Source: an uncultured Clostridia bacterium
GTDB lineage: Bacteria; Bacillota; Clostridia; TANB77; CAG-508
Assembly: GCA_947623595.1 (NCBI GenBank)
Contig: CANQHC010000002.1
Coordinates: 64,951 to 119,469 of the forward strand
Length of the DNA: 54,519 bases
Direction of reading: 5' to 3'
A program made the position numbers and the translations under genes. Below are positions 8,727-16,956 of the stretch, piece after piece. The notes under the pieces were generated by a model that worked only from the letters and a program-made list of their open reading frames with translations, was not told the origin of the DNA and did not search any database. The stretch's first letter is position 1; each line of letters begins with the position of its first letter.

Positions 8727-9644
8727 ATGAAAAACAAAATTAAAATTTTAGCAATAGCATTATTAATACTAATTATTTTTACTATAATTATTACAACAAC
8801 AGTAATAGCTATATATTTCTTTCAAGGAAATATTACTTCGAAAGTGCCTGAATATATGTCTAAAATGTGTGTGGTACAGGAAGAAGAATTTCAAGGTAGG
8901 AATGTGTTTGTTATTGAGCCCAAAGATAAAAAAGAAAATACGAAAGTAATATTTTACTTACATGGTGGTTCATATATGGCAGAACTTAGTGAAGTTCATT
9001 GGAATTTTTTAAGGCATCTTGCTCAAGATACAGGATATACATTAATAGTGCCGGATTATCCATTAGCACCTCAATATCAGTATGAAGATGTTTTTTCAAT
9101 GATAATTCCATTATACAGAGAAGTAATAAAAAAAGTTGAACCTAAGAATATAATTGCTATGGGAGATTCGGCAGGTGGGGGTATGACACTTGCACTTATG
9201 GAAAATATATCAATGAGTGATGAAAAAATATTACAACCAGGAAAAATTATTTTGATTTCTCCATGGCTTGATGTAACAATGCAAAATGAAGAAATAAGTA
9301 AAGTTGAAGAAAAAGACAAGATTCTTAACAAAGAACTATTAAAATTAGCAGGAATATCTTATGCTGGTTCAGAAGAAAAAACAAAAGAATATTTGGTCAG
9401 TCCAATATATGGAAAAATTGAAGGATTAAATAATATAATTATTTATACAGGAACTTTTGATATTTTAAATCCAGATGTGCATAAATTTGAAGAAAAAGCA
9501 AAAGAAGAGAAGGTTAACATAAAGATAAAAGAAACTGAAGAAGCGGAGCATAATTGGCTACTAAAACAATGTGACATAGAAGAACAGAATAATAGTCAAA
9601 ATGAAAATGCTTATCAAGATTTGATTGAAGAGATAAAAAAATAA
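8727..9644 (+). CDS. Membrane-anchored alpha/beta hydrolase, HSL (acetyl esterase) family
   Basis: A 305-residue protein with an N-terminal membrane anchor (about residues 6-30). The hormone-sensitive-lipase-type oxyanion motif is H79-G-G (YLHGGSYMAEL). The nucleophile elbow is GDSAGG with S148, the acid is D245 (TGTFDILNPD) and the histidine is H275 (EAEHNWLL), so the triad looks complete. It should hydrolyse short-chain esters at the outer face of the membrane; the substrate is unknown. It follows the acyltransferase-like gene on the same strand with no terminator between them, so the two are probably co-transcribed. Confidence 0.85.
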   Translation: MKNKIKILAIALLILIIFTIIITTTVIAIYFFQGNITSKVPEYMSKMCVVQEEEFQGRNVFVIEPKDKKENTKVIFYLHGGSYMAELSEVHWNFLRHLAQDTGYTLIVPDYPLAPQYQYEDVFSMIIPLYREVIKKVEPKNIIAMGDSAGGGMTLALMENISMSDEKILQPGKIILISPWLDVTMQNEEISKVEEKDKILNKELLKLAGISYAGSEEKTKEYLVSPIYGKIEGLNNIIIYTGTFDILNPDVHKFEEKAKEEKVNIKIKETEEAEHNWLLKQCDIEEQNNSQNENAYQDLIEEIKK

Positions 9645-9747
9645 AAAACAGCTCAATAGATACTAAAACAAAGTTACTTCATAAATAAAAAGATACTTTC
9701 TAAATAATAAGAAGAAAAATTTGACAATGATTTAAAGAAAAGTAAAA

Positions 9748-9782
9748 AAATCTCAGAAATAAAATTTCTGAGATTTTTTTTA
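9748..9782. terminator. Bidirectional intrinsic terminator
   Basis: ATCTCAGAAAT and ATTTCTGAGAT form an 11-bp stem around a 3-nt loop. An A run precedes it and a T run follows, so it can end both the esterase transcript and the minus-strand rplM-rpsI transcript. Confidence 0.85.
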
Positions 9783-9787
9783 TAAAA

Positions 9788-10192
9788 TTATCTTTTACTA
9801 AATTGAGGAGCTTTTCTAGCTTTCTTAAGACCATATTTCTTTCTTTCTTTCATACGAGGATCTCTTGTTAAAAATCCTGCAGATTTAAGAGCTGGTCTGT
9901 ATTCACTATTAGCTTCATTTAATGCTCTTGCAATACCGTGGCGAACTGCTCCAGCTTGACCTGTGAAACCACCACCAGTTACTTTACAAATAATATCATA
10001 TTTATCAAGAGTATTAGTAGCTACTAATGGTTGTTTTACGATAACTTTTAATACATCTGTTCCAAAATATTCATCTAATGGCTTGTCATTAACTGTAATA
10101 GAACCTTTTCCTTCTACTAATCTAACTCTAGCAATTGATTTTTTTCTTCTGCCAGTTCCTAAAAAAACAATTTTATCAGATTTCTTTGCCAT
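9788..10192 (-). CDS. rpsI: 30S ribosomal protein S9
   Basis: A 134-residue S9 with the diagnostic C-terminus ([20 protein letters not shown] ending FSKR) and the block [17 protein letters not shown]9 sits in the small-subunit head; its C-terminal tail reaches the P site and contacts initiator tRNA. The gene starts 1 nt after rplM ends, the usual rplM-rpsI operon. Confidence 0.98.
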   Translation of the reverse strand: MAKKSDKIVFLGTGRRKKSIARVRLVEGKGSITVNDKPLDEYFGTDVLKVIVKQPLVATNTLDKYDIICKVTGGGFTGQAGAVRHGIARALNEANSEYRPALKSAGFLTRDPRMKERKKYGLKKARKAPQFSKR

Positions 10193-10193
10193 A

Positions 10194-10631
10194 TTACTTT
10201 ACCTCCCAAACTTCAGGTTTTTGAGCAATGTTTTCATGTTCACTACCTGCATATACTCTTAATTTTTTTGCCATTTGTCTTCCAAGTTTTGTATGAGGAA
10301 GCATTCCAACAATTGCATGTGTCATCATTTTTTCTGGACTTTTTGCTAGTTGCTCTCTGGCTGTTATTTCTTTCATTCCTCCGATATATCCGGAAAAATG
10401 TCTATAAACTTTTTGATCTAATTTTTTTCCTGTTAATACAGTTTTTTCACAATTGATAATAATTACATGGTCACCAACATCCATATGAGTAGTATAAGTT
10501 GGTTTATGTTTTCCTCTTAATAACTTAGCAGCTTCAGCAGCTACTCTACCTAATGGCTTATCAGCAGCATCAATTATATACCATTTGCTTTCAATTTCAT
10601 TCTTTTTTACACTATAAGTTGTATTATTCAT
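10194..10631 (-). CDS. rplM: 50S ribosomal protein L13
   Basis: A 145-residue L13 with typical blocks: [20 protein letters not shown], then [20 protein letters not shown] and [19 protein letters not shown]13 is an early-assembly protein of the large subunit. GGAGG lies 12 nt before the ATG. The transcript should begin near 10732 and includes a leader hairpin (10678-10716). It heads the rplM-rpsI operon. Confidence 0.98.
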   Translation of the reverse strand: MNNTTYSVKKNEIESKWYIIDAADKPLGRVAAEAAKLLRGKHKPTYTTHMDVGDHVIIINCEKTVLTGKKLDQKVYRHFSGYIGGMKEITAREQLAKSPEKMMTHAIVGMLPHTKLGRQMAKKLRVYAGSEHENIAQKPEVWEVK

Positions 10632-10677
10632 GGTAATTCATATCCTCCAATCATTTTTCAAAACATTATCTATATGA

Positions 10678-10716
10678 AACTACTTTTAAGCTACCGGGGA
10701 GAAGTTAAAAATAGTT
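10678..10716 (-). promoter_or_regulatory. Leader hairpin of rplM, candidate L13 leader
   Basis: On the minus strand AACTATTTTTAA pairs with TTAAAAGTAGTT (12 positions, one mismatch) around a 15-nt loop rich in C and G (CTTCTCCCCGGTAGC). It lies between the promoter and the rplM start, where Firmicutes carry the autoregulatory L13 leader. I could not compare it with the covariance model, so identity with that family is inference. Confidence 0.5.
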
Positions 10717-10738
10717 ACATTCTTATACATGCTTTAAT

Positions 10739-10767
10739 ATTTTATTATAAAATCAAAGAAAAGTCAA
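10739..10767 (-). promoter_or_regulatory. SigA promoter of rplM-rpsI
   Basis: On the minus strand TTGACT (10762-10767) and TAAAAT (10739-10744) are separated by 17 nt. Confidence 0.7.
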
Positions 10768-10817
10768 GGGAAAATTGAAAGTTGTGGCAAAAAATGCGAT
10801 TTTTTTTACTAAAATAC

Positions 10818-10847
10818 TTGACAAAAAGAAACTAAGTAAAGTATAAT
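10818..10847 (+). promoter_or_regulatory. SigA promoter of infC-rpmI-rplT
   Basis: TTGACA at 10818-10823 and TATAAT at 10842-10847 with an 18-nt spacer. Transcription would begin just before the L20 leader. Confidence 0.8.
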
Positions 10848-10865
10848 AGTAAAGTCTAACAAAGA

Positions 10866-10975
10866 AGCAATCCATGCTCACCTTAAGCTAAATGGCAAAG
10901 AGGTTATAATTTTATACATATATAATTGTATATTTTTTGCGTGGATTGGTTTTTAAAAATCAATCTTTTTATTTT
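10866..10975 (+). promoter_or_regulatory. L20-type leader with attenuator upstream of infC
   Basis: CAATCCATGC (10868-10877) pairs perfectly, allowing one G-U, with GCGTGGATTG (10939-10948). The 3' arm overlaps a second hairpin, GATTGGTTTTT/AAAAATCAATC (10944-10965), which is followed by TTTTTATTTTAT and forms an intrinsic terminator. The two structures exclude each other. This is the arrangement of the Firmicutes L20 leader, in which excess ribosomal protein L20 favours termination. Position and gene order fit; binding by L20 is from knowledge of the family. Confidence 0.85.
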
Positions 10976-10992
10976 ATATGGAGGTGTTTGCT

Positions 10993-11508
10993 ATCAAACA
11001 AGATTTACCAATTAATGAACAAATTAGAGCTAGCAAAGTGCAATTAATTGATGAAAATGGAGAAAAAAAAGGAGTTATGAATTTTTTAGATGCATTAGAA
11101 TTAGCATATGACAAAAAATTAGACTTAGTAATGGTGTCTCCAAATCCAGAAATGCCAGTTTGCAAAATTATGAACTATGGCAAGTACAAATTTGAGCAAG
11201 CAAAAAAAGAAAAAGAAGCTCGTAAAAAACAAAAAACATTTGAGTTAAAGGAAATTAGAATTACACCTAATATTGAACAACATGATTTTGAATTTAAAGT
11301 AAAAAATACTAGAAAATTTTTAGAAGATGGTAATAAAGTAAAAATTACTTTAAAATTCAGAGGAAGAGAAATGAATTACATAAAATTGGGAGAAGAAGTT
11401 ATACAAAGATTTATACAAGAATTATCAGATATTTCTGTTCCTGAAAAAAAGCCAATATTAGAAGGAAAAAATATGTTTATTATATTAGCTAAAAAAGCTG
11501 ATAAGTAA
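10993..11508 (+). CDS. infC: Translation initiation factor IF-3, probable AUC start
   Basis: IF-3 binds the 30S subunit, blocks 50S joining and checks start-codon fidelity. The protein shows both IF-3 domains: an N-terminal PINEQIRASKVQLIDENGE, and a C-terminal part with KEIRITPNIEQHDFEFKVKN, then VKITLKFRGREM. An ATG at 10978 exists, but GGAGGTG at 10980-10986 begins within that codon's reach and no ribosome binding site precedes it. ATC at 10993 is 6 nt after GGAGGTG and gives a 171-residue protein of normal length. Rare starts (usually AUU, sometimes AUC) are known in infC and allow IF-3 to repress itself. It is first in infC-rpmI-rplT. Confidence 0.95.
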   Translation: MKQDLPINEQIRASKVQLIDENGEKKGVMNFLDALELAYDKKLDLVMVSPNPEMPVCKIMNYGKYKFEQAKKEKEARKKQKTFELKEIRITPNIEQHDFEFKVKNTRKFLEDGNKVKITLKFRGREMNYIKLGEEVIQRFIQELSDISVPEKKPILEGKNMFIILAKKADK

Positions 11509-11545
11509 AATAGATAATGCTAAATATAAAAAGGAGGAATCGGCA

Positions 11546-11749
11546 ATGCCAAAATTAAAAACTAACAAAGCAGCAAAGAAAAGATATTCTTATACAGCAA
11601 CAGGAAAAGTAAAAAGAACAAAATCTAATAGAAGACATCTTTTAGCAAACAAAACAAATAGAGCAAAATCTAGAGGAAAAGTACAGGATGCTTACGCAGA
11701 TAAAACATGTGAAGCAGGAATTAAGAAAATGTTACCATATGGCAACTAA
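11546..11749 (+). CDS. rpmI: 50S ribosomal protein L35
   Basis: A 67-residue basic protein starting MPKLKTNKAAKKRY, with RRHLLANKTNRAKSR and a C-terminus IKKMLPYGN. L35 is a small large-subunit protein. AAGGAGGA lies upstream at normal distance. It sits in the conserved order infC-rpmI-rplT. Confidence 0.97.
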   Translation: MPKLKTNKAAKKRYSYTATGKVKRTKSNRRHLLANKTNRAKSRGKVQDAYADKTCEAGIKKMLPYGN

Positions 11750-11778
11750 AATAGAAAGTTTAAGGAAGGTGAAAGAAA

Positions 11779-12129
11779 ATGGCAAGAGTAAAAACAGCAA
11801 GAATATCTCGTAAAAAACATAAAAAAATATTAAAAAGAGCAAAAGGTTATTATGGAGCAAAACATTACAGATTTAGAATGGCTAAACAAGCTGTTATGAA
11901 ATCTGGAAAATATGCTTATACAGGAAGAAAAGATAAGAAAAGCAATTTTAGAAAATTATGGATAGCAAGAATTAATGCAGCTAGCCGTCAAAATGGGCTA
12001 ACATATAGCAAATTAATTAATGGATTAAAAAAGGCAAATATTGTTATCAATAGAAAAATGCTTGCAGAAATTGCAGTTACAGATCCAAAAGCATTTGCAG
12101 AAATAGCAGAAAAAGCAAAGAAAGCATAG
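11779..12129 (+). CDS. rplT: 50S ribosomal protein L20
   Basis: A 116-residue L20 with [20 protein letters not shown], then [20 protein letters not shown] and [19 protein letters not shown]20 is required early in 50S assembly and, in Firmicutes, represses its own operon by binding the leader upstream of infC. It is followed by a strong terminator. Confidence 0.98.
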   Translation: MARVKTARISRKKHKKILKRAKGYYGAKHYRFRMAKQAVMKSGKYAYTGRKDKKSNFRKLWIARINAASRQNGLTYSKLINGLKKANIVINRKMLAEIAVTDPKAFAEIAEKAKKA

Positions 12130-12152
12130 GTAAAAATTGTATGCTAGTTATA

Positions 12153-12206
12153 AAAAATACTTCTTTAAGTAGGAAAATATCCTAGTTAAAAGAAGTATTT
12201 TTTTGA
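12153..12206 (+). terminator. Intrinsic terminator of infC operon
   Basis: A long stem (AATACTTCTTT with AAAGAAGTATT, and an inner TAGG/CCTA) ends in seven T residues. A-rich flank on the other side may let it serve the convergent spoVA operon too. Confidence 0.85.
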
Positions 12207-12228
12207 CTAAAAATTAAAACTTTTTAAA

Positions 12229-12615
12229 TTATTGTTTTTTTATTTTAGGTTTTGCAATTAATGAAGCTAAATATCCAAAAAATACAGCAGCAGCGATTCC
12301 ACCAGCAGAAGCTTTTACTCCACCAGTAAATGCACCTAATAAACCTGCTTTTTGAACTTCTTGCATTGCTCCTTTTGCAAGATTAGCACCAAAACCAAGT
12401 AATGGCACAGTAGCACCTGCTCCTGCAAAGTCAATTAAGTATTTATATATGCCAAGGCCACCTAATATAGCGCCTGTAGTGACATAAATTACTAAAATTC
12501 TGGCAGGAGTTAATTTTGTTTTATCAATTAAAATTTGACCTATGACACATATGATTCCACCAACAACAAAACATTTTAAAATTCCCATCCAGTCAATACT
12601 TTGAATAAAATCCAT
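12229..12615 (-). CDS. spoVAE: Stage V sporulation protein AE
   Basis: A 128-residue integral membrane protein of the SpoVA channel that moves dipicolinic acid with calcium into the forespore and out during germination. It shows several hydrophobic helices and the conserved FAGAGATVPLLGFGANLAKG motif shared with SpoVAC. Starts upstream (to 12642) are less likely, because AGAAAGG lies 9 nt before ATG 12615. It is last in the dodecin-spoVAC-spoVAD-spoVAE operon, 16 nt after spoVAD. Confidence 0.95.
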   Translation of the reverse strand: MDFIQSIDWMGILKCFVVGGIICVIGQILIDKTKLTPARILVIYVTTGAILGGLGIYKYLIDFAGAGATVPLLGFGANLAKGAMQEVQKAGLLGAFTGGVKASAGGIAAAVFFGYLASLIAKPKIKKQ

Positions 12616-12631
12616 GTTCAACATCCTTTCT

Positions 12632-13636
12632 CTAATTTTCAATTGCTATTGCATGTGCAATTCCTGGAATACTTTCTCCTTGTTGAGAACTTGTTGCATT
12701 TGTCAATGCACCAGTAGCAATTAATAAAATTCTTTTTAATTTTCCTTGCTTTAATTGTTTGAAAAAATAACCAGAAAATGTAGTTCCAATACAAGCACAA
12801 CCACTTCCACCAGAGTGAGTATCTTGCTTTTCTTTATCAAATATTAAAACACCACAATCGTTATAATTATTCTTTATATTATAACCTTTAGTTTCAGCAA
12901 GTTCTGTTACAATATCCTTACCAATATATCCTAAATCGCCAGTAACAATCATGTCATAATAGCTAGGTTTTCTACCAGTGTCTTGCAAATGTGTAATTAA
13001 TGTATCTAATGCAGCAGGTGCCATTGCTGCTCCCATATTGTTGGCATCTTTTATTCCCATATCTATAATTTTTCCAGGAGTAATTGATGTAATATAAGGA
13101 CCTGTACCAGAAGCTGATACAATTGCGGCTCCAGAACCAGTTACTGTCCACTGAGAACTTGGAGGCCTTTGATTTCCAAGCTCTAAGGGAAAACGAAACT
13201 GCTTTTCAGCGCTACAAAAATGGCTGGAAGTAGCACATAAAACATTTTTAGCTGCTTTAGCATCTATAAATACGCTTCCCAAACATAAACTTTCTACGAA
13301 AGTAGAACATGCACCAAATATACCAAAAAAAGGAATATTAATCTCTCTAAGGCCAAAGCTTGAAGAGATACATTGATTTAATAAATCACCAGCAAAACAA
13401 TAATCTATACTATCTGCTGAAATTCCAGATTTTGAAATAACAGAATTTACAGTTTCTTTAATAATTTTACTTTCTGCTTTTTCCCAGGTCTTTTCGCCCC
13501 AAAATTCATCCTCCAAACATTGATCAAAATATTTTGCAAGAGGACCTTGGCCTTCTTTAGGTCCAACGATACTAGCTGTTTCTAAAATTGTTGGTGGGTT
13601 ATCAAATTGAATAGTTTGCTTACCTATATGTTTCAT
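12632..13636 (-). CDS. spoVAD: Stage V sporulation protein AD
   Basis: The 334-residue product has the thiolase-like fold of SpoVAD, the SpoVA component that binds dipicolinic acid on the inner spore membrane. Family blocks include FDNPPTILETASIVGPKEG near the start, FGIFGACSTFVESLCLGSVF, QWTVTGSGAAIVS, VTGDLGYIG and SGGSGCACIGTTFSGYFF. A start 15 nt further upstream is rejected because AAAGGAG is correctly spaced for ATG 13636. It sits between spoVAC and spoVAE. Confidence 0.96.
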   Translation of the reverse strand: MKHIGKQTIQFDNPPTILETASIVGPKEGQGPLAKYFDQCLEDEFWGEKTWEKAESKIIKETVNSVISKSGISADSIDYCFAGDLLNQCISSSFGLREINIPFFGIFGACSTFVESLCLGSVFIDAKAAKNVLCATSSHFCSAEKQFRFPLELGNQRPPSSQWTVTGSGAAIVSASGTGPYITSITPGKIIDMGIKDANNMGAAMAPAALDTLITHLQDTGRKPSYYDMIVTGDLGYIGKDIVTELAETKGYNIKNNYNDCGVLIFDKEKQDTHSGGSGCACIGTTFSGYFFKQLKQGKLKRILLIATGALTNATSSQQGESIPGIAHAIAIEN

Positions 13637-13677
13637 AAATGCTCCTTTCAAATACTAAAATATAATTTAAAAATTTT

Positions 13678-14130
13678 TTAAGCACCTGCGCCAAATAAAA
13701 TAGCTAAAATGCCAATAATAACAGAAGAAGAAATACCAAATACTAATACTGGTCCAGCAACTGTAAACATTTTTCCTCCAACTCCCATAACATATCCTTC
13801 TGATTTATACTCAATGGCAGGGGAAACAATAGAATTTGCAAATCCTGTAATTGGAATTAAAGAACCAGCACCAGCAAATTTCCCAATTTTATTAAATATA
13901 TTTAAACCTGTTAAAATAGCAGAAATAGCAATTAGTACTATTGATACTACGGTTGAAGAAGCCGTTTCATCAAGTCCTTGATATTTACAAAAATTCATAA
14001 TAAATTGCCCAATAGTACATATTAAACCTCCAACCCAAAATGCGTTTAAACAATTTTTCCAAATAGGTGAATTAGGAGATTTTTGATCTACATAATTGCT
14101 ATATTCTTGTTTTGTTTCAATTGGTTTCAC
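13678..14130 (-). CDS. spoVAC: Stage V sporulation protein AC
   Basis: A 150-residue multi-spanning membrane protein starting at a GTG behind GGGAGG. Key pieces are FWVGGLICTIGQFIMNFC, the FAGAGSLIPITGFANSIVSP motif and EGYVMGVGGKMFTVAGPVL. SpoVAC is the mechanosensitive channel component of the SpoVA complex. In Bacillus the operon is forespore-specific (SigG). It starts 15 nt after the dodecin gene ends, so the two are co-transcribed. Confidence 0.96.
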   Translation of the reverse strand: MKPIETKQEYSNYVDQKSPNSPIWKNCLNAFWVGGLICTIGQFIMNFCKYQGLDETASSTVVSIVLIAISAILTGLNIFNKIGKFAGAGSLIPITGFANSIVSPAIEYKSEGYVMGVGGKMFTVAGPVLVFGISSSVIIGILAILFGAGA

Positions 14131-14145
14131 TTTATAACCTCCCTT

Positions 14146-14358
14146 TTAATCTCTATCTCTATCAATTATAAAAGATAGTTCTAAATCTACAAAATATTCA
14201 ACTAATTTTTTTCCGTCAATCCTAGCTCTCTGCTCTAAAACTTTTACATTAGATAAATAATCAATAGTTTTAGAAGCTTCTGCAACTGCTTGAACCACAG
14301 CATCTTTCCAAGAAATTGTGGATGTACCTGTAATTCTTAAGTGTTTTTCAATTCCCAT
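14146..14358 (-). CDS. Dodecin family flavin-binding protein
   Basis: A 70-residue protein (MGIEKHLRITGTSTISWKDA...) with the dodecin pattern: a conserved tryptophan in SWKDAVVQAVAEASKTI, and the last strand VEYFVDLELSFIID. Dodecins form hollow 12-mers that bind and store riboflavin, FMN or FAD. The start at 14358 has GGAGG 11 nt upstream; the longer start at 14376 has none. It is the first gene of the spoVAC-D-E operon, an unusual place. A weak SigG-like pair (GTATA, 17 nt, AATGCTA) lies upstream on the minus strand at about 14387-14415. Confidence 0.88.
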   Translation of the reverse strand: MGIEKHLRITGTSTISWKDAVVQAVAEASKTIDYLSNVKVLEQRARIDGKKLVEYFVDLELSFIIDRDRD

Positions 14359-14492
14359 TTTTTTATCAACCTCCATTTAATTTGCTAATTCTAGCATTTC
14401 CCAAATAATAAAAAATATACAAAAAAATGAAAAAAATAATAGCAATATTTTGCACAAAAAATTGAAAAAAATGTTGAAAAAAAAAGCAATAT

Positions 14493-14521
14493 TTGATAGT
14501 ATTAAAATTAATAAATTATAT
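14493..14521 (+). promoter_or_regulatory. Possible SigA promoter of the MoxR-VWA operon
   Basis: TTGATA at 14493-14498 and TTATAT at 14516-14521 with a 17-nt spacer, about 90 nt before the moxR start. The region is so AT-rich that chance matches are common. Confidence 0.4.
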
Positions 14522-14613
14522 ATCTAAAATAATGCCAAAAAATATAAAAAACGATAGAAAATATATAAAAACAATAGAAAAGTGTATTAAATATTACTAA
14601 AGAGGGGATAAAA

Positions 14614-15600
14614 ATGGAAAATACTAATATTTTAGCAGAGGAAATACAAAAGAGTAACTCAATAATTAATGAAATTTCAACCTACTATACTTCAAGGATA
14701 GTGGGTCAAAGAAATTTACAAATTTCTTTATTAATATCTTTAATAGCAAATGGGCACATATTAGTCGAATCTGTACCAGGCTTGGCAAAAACTACAGCAG
14801 CTAAAGTATTAACTGAAAGTTGTGGAGGCAAATTTTCACGAATACAATGCACTCCAGATTTATTACCAAGTGATATTATAGGTACACAAACTTATAATGC
14901 TAAAACAGCAGAGTTTGAAACAAAGATTGGACCAGTATGTGCTAATTTTGTGCTCTTAGATGAGGTAAACAGGTCAAGTTCAAAAACTCAAAGTGCTATG
15001 TTGGAGGCAATGCAAGAAAGGCAAGTAAGCATAGGCGGTGAAATTTATAAATTACCAGAAGTATTTATTGTTATTGCCACTCAGAATCCAATAGAACAAG
15101 AAGGAACATATCTTCTATCAGAAGCACAGCAAGACAGATTCATAATCAAAGAAACTTTAAGCTATCCAAGTGCTAATGAGGAATTTGAAGTACTAAATAG
15201 AATTGAAAAGAATGTATTTGCAAAGGCAGAAAAAGTAGTAAGTATAAAAGATATAAAATATTTACAAGAACTTAGCAAAAGAGTGTATATGGATGAAGCT
15301 GTAAAAAGATATATTATAAGTATTATTTATGCAACTAGAAATACATCAAAAATTATAAGACCAGAATTAGCAAAATATGTTACTAATGGAGCAAGTACTA
15401 GAGGAGCAATAGCTTTTATGGAAGCAAGCAAAGCATTGGCACTAATAAATGGAAGAGCATTTGTAATTCCAGATGATATTAAAGCTCTAAGTCATAGTAT
15501 TTTAAGACATAGAATTTCATTAAATTTTGAAGCAATTGCTGATGATGTAAAAGTTGAAAAAATAATAGATGCAATAATAGCTTCAATAAGAACTCCATAG
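14614..15600 (+). CDS. MoxR family AAA+ ATPase
   Basis: A 328-residue MoxR-type chaperone ATPase. The Walker A variant is ESVPGLAKTTAAK (residues about 50-60), Walker B is FVLLDEVNRS, sensor 1 is FIVIATQNPIEQEGTY, followed by LSEAQQDRF, and sensor 2 is GASTRGAIAFMEASKALAL. MoxR ATPases act with VWA proteins to remodel or activate partner complexes. RBS is GAGGGG. It heads the operon of seven adjacent plus-strand genes running to 20318. Confidence 0.95.
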   Translation: MENTNILAEEIQKSNSIINEISTYYTSRIVGQRNLQISLLISLIANGHILVESVPGLAKTTAAKVLTESCGGKFSRIQCTPDLLPSDIIGTQTYNAKTAEFETKIGPVCANFVLLDEVNRSSSKTQSAMLEAMQERQVSIGGEIYKLPEVFIVIATQNPIEQEGTYLLSEAQQDRFIIKETLSYPSANEEFEVLNRIEKNVFAKAEKVVSIKDIKYLQELSKRVYMDEAVKRYIISIIYATRNTSKIIRPELAKYVTNGASTRGAIAFMEASKALALINGRAFVIPDDIKALSHSILRHRISLNFEAIADDVKVEKIIDAIIASIRTP

Positions 15601-15623
15601 TTTAAATTGAGGAGAAATTTATT

Positions 15624-16493
15624 ATGAATATGAAATATATTATTAAGGTAAAGGCGAATCTTTCAATTTATACTAAGAAAAAGACTTCAAATATTTTAGA
15701 AGGAGCATACAATTCAATCTACAAAGGAAAAAGTATGAATTTTGAAGACTTAAGAGAATATGTGGTTGGAGATAATGTAAAAGATATAGATTGGAAAGCT
15801 TCTGCAAGGTCAAATAAAATTTTGATAAAACAATATATAGCTGAAAAAAAACATAATGTACTATTCATATTAGACTCTGGAAAGAAGATGTTGGCTGATA
15901 CAAGAGATTTGGATTCCAAAAAAGAAGTGGCACTATTAACAACAGGTACAATTGGTTATTTAGTAGATAAACATGGAGATTCCATTAGTGCAATTTATAA
16001 GGGAAAAGATAATATAAAGTTATTTCCTTTTAAAACAGGACTTTACAATATAGAAAAAATATTAAACTCATATGAAAAGCAAATAGATACAGAAAATGAT
16101 TTAGAAGGCTTAATAAATTATGTTTTAAAATTTATAAGGAGGCGAATGATTATTTTCATTATTACAGATATAGAGGGAATGAGTAGTATTTCAGAAGCAA
16201 CTTTAAGAAGATTATCTATACTACATGATGTTATGTTTATAAATATTTCAGATGCATTCATGACAGGATATAATGCATTTGACATTGATCAAGATACCTA
16301 TATTCCAGATTATATTCTTGAAGATGAAAAGTTAAAAGAAATAGAACAAGAAGTGAAAACAAAAGTATATAATCAAACTAAAGAAAAGTTTAAGAAATAT
16401 AAAATAATTACAACAACAATTAATAAGCAAAAAGACATAGTAAATGATGTATTAAAATTATTAGAAAGGCGAAAAAATGCAAACATCCATTAA
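15624..16493 (+). CDS. DUF58 domain protein
   Basis: A 289-residue cytoplasmic protein with the DUF58 signature: FEDLREYVVGDNVKDIDWKA followed by SARSNKILIKQYIAEKKHN, then VLFILDSG. DUF58 has a VWA-like fold with a degenerate metal site and is nearly always encoded next to MoxR and VWA genes. GGAG precedes the ATG. It ends 17 nt inside the next gene, so translation is probably coupled. Confidence 0.9.
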   Translation: MNMKYIIKVKANLSIYTKKKTSNILEGAYNSIYKGKSMNFEDLREYVVGDNVKDIDWKASARSNKILIKQYIAEKKHNVLFILDSGKKMLADTRDLDSKKEVALLTTGTIGYLVDKHGDSISAIYKGKDNIKLFPFKTGLYNIEKILNSYEKQIDTENDLEGLINYVLKFIRRRMIIFIITDIEGMSSISEATLRRLSILHDVMFINISDAFMTGYNAFDIDQDTYIPDYILEDEKLKEIEQEVKTKVYNQTKEKFKKYKIITTTINKQKDIVNDVLKLLERRKNANIH

Positions 16494-16956
16494 TTTGCAA
16501 GATCCTCTTACATATTCAATAATTCCACTGATAATTTCAGTTTGTTTAGTTGTTGCAACAGTTATATATATAATATATTTAAGTAAAACAAAAGAAAAAA
16601 CTGAAATAGAAGAAATTGATGTAAAAGAAATACCAGAAAAAAACATAAAAAATATACCTGCTATAAAAGGCAAATATTTGGATCAATTGGAATCAATTGA
16701 ATATAAGTATGAAAACAATATGATTGAACTAAGAAGAGCATATCAAATGATAAGTGAAGCTATTAGGTTATTTGTTTTTGAAATTACTGATATAACAACA
16801 CAAAATTATTCTTTAACAGAAATAAAAAAACTTAATATGCCACAACTTTATGAATTAATTAAAGAATATTATGAACCAGAATTTGCAAGCAAATCTGTAG
16901 GTGATTTTAAGGCATCTATAATTAAAGCAAGGAGAGTTATAAACGAATGGAATTAA
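16477..16956 (+). CDS. Single-pass membrane protein of the MoxR-VWA operon (DUF4381-like)
   Basis: A 159-residue protein with one membrane segment (about residues 12-34, YSIIPLIISVCLVVATVIYI), then a charged cytoplasmic part with an all-helical segment (LRRAYQMISEAIRLFVFEIT). Its place between DUF58 and the first VWA gene is that of DUF4381 proteins in Bat-type operons. The assignment rests on position and topology, not a clear motif. It overlaps both neighbours (17 and 10 nt). Confidence 0.7.
   Translation: MQTSINLQDPLTYSIIPLIISVCLVVATVIYIIYLSKTKEKTEIEEIDVKEIPEKNIKNIPAIKGKYLDQLESIEYKYENNMIELRRAYQMISEAIRLFVFEITDITTQNYSLTEIKKLNMPQLYELIKEYYEPEFASKSVGDFKASIIKARRVINEWN

Noticed and set aside
9963..10262. 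Plus-strand ORF opposite rpsI/rplM
   Set aside because: Antisense shadow of ribosomal genes, no ribosome site.
13709..13981. Plus-strand ORF opposite spoVAC
   Set aside because: Antisense shadow; spoVAC is unambiguous.
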